DNA of 10,587 bases from Candidatus Hydrogenedentota bacterium (lineage in GTDB: Bacteria; Hydrogenedentota; Hydrogenedentia; Hydrogenedentales; CAITNO01). The stretch covers positions 1 to 10,587 of the forward strand of contig SKQZ01000315.1 of the NCBI GenBank assembly GCA_007118765.1. The letters run 5' to 3'. Positions 5,907 to 10,587 of the stretch are shown here, piece by piece; the first letter of the stretch is position 1; each line of letters opens with the position of its first letter. The translations under genes were made by a program, and so were the position numbers. The notes under the pieces were generated by a model that saw nothing but the letters and a program-made list of their open reading frames with translations, did not search any database and had not been told where the DNA came from.

Positions 5907-6629
5907 ATGAGCGCAGTACGTCTCCAGAAATATCTGGCGGCATGCGGCGTCGGTTCGCGTCGCGGCTGCGAGCGGCTTATTCAAGAAGGTCGCGTGGTGG
6001 TGAATGGCACGACCGCCGCCATAGGCCAGCAAGTGACGCCCGGTGTTGACGAGGTGCGCGTGAACGGCGAAACCGTTGTGACGGATAAGAAGGTGTATGT
6101 GGTGTTCAACAAACCTGCTGACGTTGTTACCACGTTGAAAGACACGCACAGCCGCAAAACGGTGGGTGATTTTTTTGACGGACTGGCACAGCGTGTTTTT
6201 CCCGTGGGGCGGCTGGATCGCGACGTCGAAGGGGTGTTGCTTTTCACCAATGATGGGGAACTGGCCTTTCGTTTGATGCACCCGCGCTATAAGATCAACA
6301 AGGTCTATTTGGTTTGGGTAAAAGGTCAGGTAACCCCGGAAACCGTGAAACGCCTCGAACAGGGCGTTCAGCTGGATGATGGCGTCACTGCGCCCGCCCG
6401 TGTATCAGTTATTAACGCAGGGGTGGAAACGTCACATATAAAATTGACCATACATGAAGGACGTAAACGGGAAGTAAAGCGCATGTGTGCGGCCGTTGGA
6501 CATCCCGTAAAGACATTGCGCCGCGTTGCATTTGCCGGTGTCAATGCCAAAGGGTTGCGCCCGGGTGAATGGCGCTATCTGGCAGATGAGGAAATAAAAG
6601 AAGTACGCACGCTTGCAGGACTTGACTGA
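5907..6629 (+). CDS. rluB: Ribosomal large-subunit pseudouridine synthase, RsuA/RluB family
   Basis: Converts a specific uridine of rRNA to pseudouridine; RluB acts on 23S rRNA in known cases. The protein is 240 residues. An N-terminal S4 RNA-binding domain (about 1-48; RLQKYLAACGVGSRRGCERLI and GRVVVNG) is followed by the catalytic domain. The catalytic aspartate is Asp104 in GRLDRDVEG (101-109), followed by VLLFTNDGEL. The usual residue after the Arg-Asp pair is Thr or Ser (DTEG/DTSG); here it is Val107. NKPADVVTT (68-76), INKVYLV and EGRKREVKRMCAAVGHPVKTLRR are the other family motifs. The start is two bases after the scpB stop, so translation is probably coupled. Whether the target is the RluB site or another position cannot be decided from sequence alone. 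Confidence 0.92.
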   Translation: MSAVRLQKYLAACGVGSRRGCERLIQEGRVVVNGTTAAIGQQVTPGVDEVRVNGETVVTDKKVYVVFNKPADVVTTLKDTHSRKTVGDFFDGLAQRVFPVGRLDRDVEGVLLFTNDGELAFRLMHPRYKINKVYLVWVKGQVTPETVKRLEQGVQLDDGVTAPARVSVINAGVETSHIKLTIHEGRKREVKRMCAAVGHPVKTLRRVAFAGVNAKGLRPGEWRYLADEEIKEVRTLAGLD

Positions 6630-6672
6630 GACGTTGCCGGGCTCATGCGTGGCTTACACGCATCGCAACGTC
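6630..6672 (+). other. Compound hairpin directly after the pseudouridine synthase stop codon
   Basis: GACGTTGC (6630-6637) pairs perfectly with 6665-6672, and inside it ATGCGTG (6645-6651) pairs with 6657-6663 around the loop GCTTA. The arms start one base after the stop codon. No T-tract follows on either strand, so it is not a standard intrinsic terminator. It may protect the mRNA 3' end, mark an RNA processing site or act as a weak terminator at the end of the operon. Confidence 0.5.
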
Positions 6673-6731
6673 CGGGTTGTCAGCTATGAATGTAACAGAG
6701 GACACGCGAAGAAAAGGCGGAAAGCAGGAGC

Positions 6732-7187
6732 ATGCAACATTTCGATTCTGATTACGGCGCCGAAGTTGTCAACCGGATACGTCGCATACCCGAGGATGCC
6801 GCGCCGCGGTGGGGTGAAATGGGGCGCGACGATATGGTGGCGCATTTCGTATGGATTTTGCGACACACCATGGGCCTTTCAACTCAGGTGCCGGATTGCA
6901 GTACGTGGTTCCTGCGCAATATCACCAAAGCATTGGTTTTGCATGGGCTGATGTCCTTTCCCAAAAACATGCGGTTGCCGGCGACGTTGACGGGTCAAGG
7001 CATTGTGTTGCAGGAAGCCGGCGATGTGGAAACCTTGCAGGCGCTGATGGAGGAGTATTTACAGCTGGTGCAAGCCGATGAACTCCTTCCGGCTTCCCAT
7101 CCCTTTTTTGGGCCTTTGGATGTGGACGGATGGGACCGACTCCATGTGCGCCATTTTGAGTATCACCTGAATCAATTCAACGCATGA
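6732..7187 (+). CDS. DUF1569 family protein (DinB/YfiT-like fold)
   Basis: A 151-residue protein that resembles the DUF1569 group of the DinB-like four-helix superfamily; function unknown. Supporting segments are NRIRRIPEDAAPRWGEMGRDDMVAHFVW near 14-41, FPKNMRLP near 76-83, HPFFGPLDVDGWDRLHVRHFEYHLNQF at 123-149, and a total length typical of the family. Histidines at 38, 141 and 145 are placed as metal-ligand candidates in DinB-like proteins, but I cannot confirm a site. No signal peptide or membrane helix is seen. AGGAG lies only one base before the ATG, too close to act; AAGGCGG at 6714-6720 is the more plausible ribosome binding site. It lies 102 bases downstream of the pseudouridine synthase gene, beyond a hairpin, and may be read from the same operon or from an unseen promoter. 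Confidence 0.75.
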   Translation: MQHFDSDYGAEVVNRIRRIPEDAAPRWGEMGRDDMVAHFVWILRHTMGLSTQVPDCSTWFLRNITKALVLHGLMSFPKNMRLPATLTGQGIVLQEAGDVETLQALMEEYLQLVQADELLPASHPFFGPLDVDGWDRLHVRHFEYHLNQFNA

Positions 7188-7202
7188 CCGCATAAGACGA
7201 AG

Positions 7203-7253
7203 GCCCGTCGCCCCGGCCAGTGCGTGAAGTCAGCAATGGCCAACGCGACGGGC
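7203..7253. terminator. Hairpin between convergent genes, possible bidirectional terminator
   Basis: GCCCGTCGC (7203-7211) pairs perfectly over 9 bp with 7245-7253, and GGCCA (7215-7219) with 7237-7241 extends the stem after a small asymmetry. It lies between the ends of the plus-strand DUF1569 gene (7187) and the minus-strand propeller gene (7300), where a shared terminator is expected. Neither side has a clean T-tract; the minus side reads CTTCGTCTT. The structure is certain and the terminator role is likely only from position. Confidence 0.55.
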
Positions 7254-7299
7254 GCATGTCTGCGTTTACATTTACAGTATCGGTTCAGCCGCTCTTTTG

Positions 7300-9663
7300 T
7301 TAGAAAGGCCGTGGCGGCCCATCGTAGGGCTTGGCGCCGCGCTGTTCCAAGGGACGCTCTTCGATGGTTGTCAATGCCGGGTCATCGGTATCAGGCGCTT
7401 CAATAAAGCCGTAATAGCGTCCCATCCAATAATTGTCAAGCCAGAATTTTGGGGAGATAATGCGGCGCCCTCTCGAGCCGCCGTCCAGATTAAGCATGCT
7501 CCCGGGACGTTGCGGTTCGGATTCGCGTGGTGACATTTGCTTTGGCGAGGGCGTCCTCGGGCCGACTGCGTAAGGCACATAGTCGCTTTCAGGATACAAA
7601 TCGGCGCGGTGAGAATTGGCGTAACTATAAATGGTGAGGTCCAGCGGCCACTCGCGCAAGAATTGCACTCCTTCCTCAGATTCGCATTCATTGCCGGTCA
7701 TAATGCCGTACAGGAAATTAAACCACGGGTGTTTTTCCATGCGCTTTATTTCCCAGCTGCGTTCGAGGCTACGCAAATACAACGCCCGCAACCACCCCTC
7801 TTCCGCATATTTGATAAGCGGATAATACGCGAGGAAGGCGAGCCTGTCATCCCAGGTGGTGATGTAATCCGGCGGAAACGTGATTTTCTGGCGCACAGTG
7901 TGTTCGTGATAGCGCCAGTCGATCAATTGCTGGAGCGCATCACGGTAGTAGTCATCCCCCAGCACCCCGATGGCGGTATGCACATAAGACTGTGCTTCCA
8001 TGCCGTTCAGCCCGCGGGCATACATGCCGTAGGGCCGTTGCAGATATTCGGGATCCCAGCGTCCCCAACGTGTCAGTTCGCCGCCCACATCGCGCAATTT
8101 CCAGCCGTTGTCAATTATATGGCGCGTCAGCCTTTCGATATGCTCGGCGGCGCGTTCTTTTTCAGGGCCTTCCGGTGCAAGGGTATGAAACACGTCCATT
8201 GCGAAATAATGAGCGCTGATTTCATCGCTTGATGTATCGCCCTTCCATTCAAAGTTGCCGCATTCCGTAGGCACCCAACGGGCCGGCAACCCGCCTGAGC
8301 CGCGTTCACTTTTTGTGCCCGCGTCGCCGTGAATGGACCAAATGGCGCGTGCCGGAAACCCCGAAACAGGAGTGGCCTCTTCCAGCCAAATCAGGGCGTT
8401 GAAGGCATCCACTGCGTTTTCCCATGCGATTTCGTCGCCTGTTACGGCGTATTTGTATGACATTGCGGTAAGGTAGAACGCGGCGGAAGTGCCGTCGTTG
8501 TCGCTTATGCCGCGAATCCATTCGCCGTCGCCGGTTCGGTTCAGCCGATGTACAAACCCCATGCGCCGATGGCCGTATTCTTCCATTCTGCGTTCATAAT
8601 AGGCGGCTTTCTTGAGCAAGGTGTATGGTTCGTAGCGGATGATGCCCACGCCGCCGTCGGTGGCAACATACACCACATGATCGCCCACGGCGATGTCGTT
8701 CACCCGGTCATCCGGCAGCCAGCGTTTCCCCGCAAAATAGTGGAAATCAGTCTGGTCAACCTTGCGCACGGCGCCCCATGTGGTGCCTATCCAGAGGTCG
8801 TTTTCAAAGCCTTCCGCGAGACAGGTGGTGTCTTCATAGGGCAGGCCGCTCTTGCCGTCCAGCGTGGTCATGGCCATGCCGCGCAACACGCCCACGCCAC
8901 TGTCTGTGGCAAAGAGCAGCCGGTTGCCGCGTGACAGCATGTCGCGCATCGTGTCCGAAGGCGGCAGTCCCCATTCAATAACACGGGGGTCAACAGTTTC
9001 GTTGTCCAGCAGGACAAGGCCGTTCTCTTGCAAGACATACAAGGTGTCGCTGTAGGAGGCGAGGCGCTTGACAGGCCCGATGTTCGGCGGCCGCCAACGC
9101 GCCACCGTGCCGTCTTCGCGCTCGTATGTTATGTGTGTGCCATCCTCCAGATGATATGTGATATTTGTTGTGCGAAAACCTATTTCAGGCTCCACATTGA
9201 CCAAAGCGCCGTCAATGTATTGGAATACGTCGTCCCGTGTGGCTACATATACCACGCCGCGTACCATGCATACATCCACAAACGGCGCGTCGCTGAGTTG
9301 CTCCAGTGTGCCGTCGGCAAAGCGATACAGGCCGTTGTCGGACATGCCCCACAATGCGCCGTCCACCACGCGCATACGGTGTATGCCCGTGGGAGAGTCG
9401 TCCAGATAGTGCAGTCCGTCTTCGCTCACTTCATAGACGCCGTCGCCCATGCTGACATAGGCGACATCTTCAAACACCGCCGCCGTCAGCACCGGCGCGT
9501 CTGTTTCAAACTGTGCGCCCACCTCCTGCAAATACACCTCATCGGGCACCGGTGTCCACTGGCGTTCAGATTCGTCCAGCAAATACGGGTCGGCGGCGCT
9601 TACGGAAAGCGCCAACAGTACACACATCATCCCAAACAAATTCGCGGTCATTCTCAAAAACAT
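7300..9663 (-). CDS. Large secreted protein: N-terminal beta-propeller, C-terminal alpha-helical (glycosidase-like) region
   Basis: A 787-residue exported protein of unknown function. ATG at 9663 has AAGGA at 9676-9672, spacing 8. Residues 1-23 are a Sec signal peptide, with probable cleavage after SVSA. Residues 60-345 hold repeated strand-turn-strand units like two-component-regulator propeller (Reg_prop) repeats, starting near 68, 104, 138, 208, 249, 290 and 331. The last four are 41 residues apart, for example LWIGTTWGAVRKVD at 290 and VYVATDGGVGIIRYE at 331. The gap at 138-208 may hide a degenerate unit. Residues 355-690 are rich in helices and aromatics, with SDNDGTSAAF (387-396) and WKGDTSSDEISAHYFA (473-488), resembling an alpha/alpha toroid of the glycoside hydrolase or lyase type. 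No kinase, receiver or DNA-binding domain follows the propeller. The tail (700-787) is rich in Pro, Arg and Glu. Its neighbours, a sugar-type dehydrogenase and, farther off, the esterase and importer, suggest carbohydrate processing, but this is inference. Confidence 0.8.
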   Translation of the reverse strand: MFLRMTANLFGMMCVLLALSVSAADPYLLDESERQWTPVPDEVYLQEVGAQFETDAPVLTAAVFEDVAYVSMGDGVYEVSEDGLHYLDDSPTGIHRMRVVDGALWGMSDNGLYRFADGTLEQLSDAPFVDVCMVRGVVYVATRDDVFQYIDGALVNVEPEIGFRTTNITYHLEDGTHITYEREDGTVARWRPPNIGPVKRLASYSDTLYVLQENGLVLLDNETVDPRVIEWGLPPSDTMRDMLSRGNRLLFATDSGVGVLRGMAMTTLDGKSGLPYEDTTCLAEGFENDLWIGTTWGAVRKVDQTDFHYFAGKRWLPDDRVNDIAVGDHVVYVATDGGVGIIRYEPYTLLKKAAYYERRMEEYGHRRMGFVHRLNRTGDGEWIRGISDNDGTSAAFYLTAMSYKYAVTGDEIAWENAVDAFNALIWLEEATPVSGFPARAIWSIHGDAGTKSERGSGGLPARWVPTECGNFEWKGDTSSDEISAHYFAMDVFHTLAPEGPEKERAAEHIERLTRHIIDNGWKLRDVGGELTRWGRWDPEYLQRPYGMYARGLNGMEAQSYVHTAIGVLGDDYYRDALQQLIDWRYHEHTVRQKITFPPDYITTWDDRLAFLAYYPLIKYAEEGWLRALYLRSLERSWEIKRMEKHPWFNFLYGIMTGNECESEEGVQFLREWPLDLTIYSYANSHRADLYPESDYVPYAVGPRTPSPKQMSPRESEPQRPGSMLNLDGGSRGRRIISPKFWLDNYWMGRYYGFIEAPDTDDPALTTIEERPLEQRGAKPYDGPPRPF

Positions 9664-9875
9664 TCATCTCATCCTTATTCGTTGAAAAAACAATGCGCTC
9701 TCATGCGCATGAAACAATTGATGTCGCTGATGCCCTGTTACTGCGGCTTGGCAGGCAAAAAGGCACGGCCCTTTCGAAAGACAGGTACAAATCCCGCTCC
9801 GCTTGGGTCAGTGTCTGTGTTCCTAATCTATTTTCAGGGCAACCTTTTTTAGGCGAAGGTCGCTATCCCGGGATT
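9664..9875. other. Intergenic region between the propeller gene and the second dehydrogenase gene
   Basis: These 212 bases hold the propeller ribosome binding site (9672-9676), a palindrome at 9701-9712 and, just after the dehydrogenase stop, a palindrome ATCCCGGGAT at 9865-9874. I find no convincing terminator for the dehydrogenase gene and no clear -10/-35 pair for the propeller gene. Co-transcription of the two minus-strand genes is possible but not shown. Confidence 0.5.
9701..9712. promoter_or_regulatory. Perfect 12-base palindrome upstream of the propeller gene
   Basis: TCATGCGCATGA at 9701-9712 is a perfect palindrome 37 bases before the propeller start codon. ATGCGC at 9693-9698 also pairs with GCGCAT at 9705-9710, so the segment has two alternative inverted pairings. 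Position and symmetry fit an operator for a dimeric regulator, but no regulator gene is nearby and a single palindrome of this length can be chance. Confidence 0.3.
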
Positions 9876-10587
9876 TCAAACAGGAACTCGTGCCCCTGTC
9901 TGCGCACTTTCATAACACGCGGTGAGTATGCGTTGGCTGCGCAATCCGTCTGAACCCGTGATGGGTGGTTCGGTGTCATCGAGCAGGGATTGTGCGAAGG
10001 CTTCCACCTCGGCGCGATACATGTTCACCGGTTCCGGGGCGATTACCATGCCGCCATCGGCGGACCGCTCCTGCTGTGCGGCATATTCCGTGTTGCTCTC
10101 GTCAAGACGGGCCGTCATGGCGCCGCCGGGCAGCTGACCAATAGTGCCTTCCGCCAGGATGCTTCCCTTTGACCCGTATAGCTCCAGACGGTTCAGAGAA
10201 CTGGCGTCAGGCACATTAAACAGGCAATCCACCACGCCTCTGGCGCCTGATTCGAACTCCAGCAAAGCCACGGCGGTGTCTTCGCTGGCATAGGACTGCA
10301 CCAAATTGCCGATTGTGCAGGAGACCCTTTTAACCGGTCCCAGCAGCATTTCGAGCAGGTCAATGCAATGGCCGCCAAGGTCCACCAAACTGCCGCCGCC
10401 ACCGAGCTGCGGGGACTGCCGCCATGCGTCCGGGATGGGCGGATACCAACAGGACAGCTGCGCCCGTGCAAACACCGGCGTGCCGAGGGCCCCGGCCTGT
10501 ATCATTTGCAACGCAGCCTGATGCTGCGCATGGTAGCGCATCATAAAACCTACGCCAAGTTTCACCTTGTTTTCTGCACAGGCCGCA
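9876..10587 (-). CDS. Gfo/Idh/MocA family oxidoreductase, C-terminal part, cut by window edge
   Basis: The frame is open from the window edge down to TGA at 9878-9876, giving about 236 residues of the C-terminal portion. It begins within the loop after the family EKP motif (ACAENKVKLGVGFMMRYH, the usual AAxxxGVKLGVGFMxRFHP region). The substrate-binding domain follows, with WRQSPQLGGGGSLVDLGGHC then IDLLEMLLGPVKRVSC, a typical GGGxLxDxGxHxxD signature, and VDCLFNVPDASSLNRLELYGSKGSI. The GTG at 10565 could be mistaken for a start, but the coding frame and conserved residues continue upstream, so the true start and Rossmann domain lie outside the window. It is a different subfamily from the Tat-exported protein at 2021-3379, and whether it carries a signal peptide is not visible. 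Its role is probably NAD(P)-dependent oxidation or reduction of a sugar, inositol or amino-sugar derivative. Confidence 0.9.
   Translation of the reverse strand, partial: AACAENKVKLGVGFMMRYHAQHQAALQMIQAGALGTPVFARAQLSCWYPPIPDAWRQSPQLGGGGSLVDLGGHCIDLLEMLLGPVKRVSCTIGNLVQSYASEDTAVALLEFESGARGVVDCLFNVPDASSLNRLELYGSKGSILAEGTIGQLPGGAMTARLDESNTEYAAQQERSADGGMVIAPEPVNMYRAEVEAFAQSLLDDTEPPITGSDGLRSQRILTACYESAQTGARVPV

Noticed and set aside
7537..8232. A 231-codon plus-strand open frame opposite the propeller gene
   Set aside because: Shadow of the minus-strand coding frame; no plausible start signal and no domain.
9028..9852. A 274-codon plus-strand open frame opposite the start of the propeller gene
   Set aside because: It lies mostly antisense to a convincing gene with signal peptide and ribosome binding site, its translation is rich in His, Cys and Arg with no recognisable domain, and it has no ribosome binding site.
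9840..9852. A six-T tract after a short GC stretch on the plus strand, looking like a terminator end
   Set aside because: No stable stem precedes it and no plus-strand gene ends here; the nearby gene is on the minus strand.
1..10587. CRISPR arrays, tRNA or rRNA genes, insertion sequences, att sites and prophage genes
   Set aside because: No spaced direct repeats, cloverleaf structures, transposase or integrase motifs were seen on either strand by eye.

Overview
The window looks like ordinary chromosome from a Gram-negative-type, environmental, probably polymer-degrading bacterium. Three things suggest this: a Tat-signal lipoprotein of the Gfo/Idh/MocA family, a second Gfo/Idh/MocA oxidoreductase, and a sugar-type ABC importer next to a secreted esterase and a large secreted propeller protein. 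This mix is common in Planctomycetota, Lentisphaerota and Candidatus Hydrogenedentota. The lineage is an inference from gene style; there is no rRNA or other marker here to settle it. No tRNA, rRNA, CRISPR array, transposase, integrase or phage gene was seen.

Layout. (1) 1-1942, plus strand: the last codons of one ABC permease, a complete second permease (ATGA overlap), and a lipoprotein esterase whose ribosome binding site begins within the permease stop codon. This is a tightly packed operon for uptake and probably outer hydrolysis of an esterified carbohydrate. (2) 1957-3874, minus strand: a clear intrinsic terminator, a Tat-exported Gfo/Idh/MocA dehydrogenase, and a small PilZ protein. 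(3) 3875-4248: a divergent promoter region. (4) 4249-7187, plus strand: a type I-beta DAHP synthase (aromatic amino acid biosynthesis), scpB (chromosome condensation), an RsuA/RluB-family pseudouridine synthase and a DUF1569/DinB-like protein. The first three are closely spaced and probably co-transcribed. (5) 7203-7253: a hairpin between convergent genes. (6) 7300-9663, minus strand: a 787-residue secreted protein with an N-terminal beta-propeller of two-component-regulator-propeller-like repeats and an alpha-helical, glycosidase-like C-terminal region. (7) 9876-10587, minus strand: the C-terminal two thirds of a second Gfo/Idh/MocA oxidoreductase, cut by the window edge.

The best candidates for something less described are the propeller plus alpha-helical fusion protein with its conserved-looking DTSSDE segment, and a possible 18-codon aromatic-rich leader peptide in front of the DAHP synthase gene. 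The rest is mostly housekeeping or standard carbohydrate metabolism, and I do not see a clear new multi-gene system.
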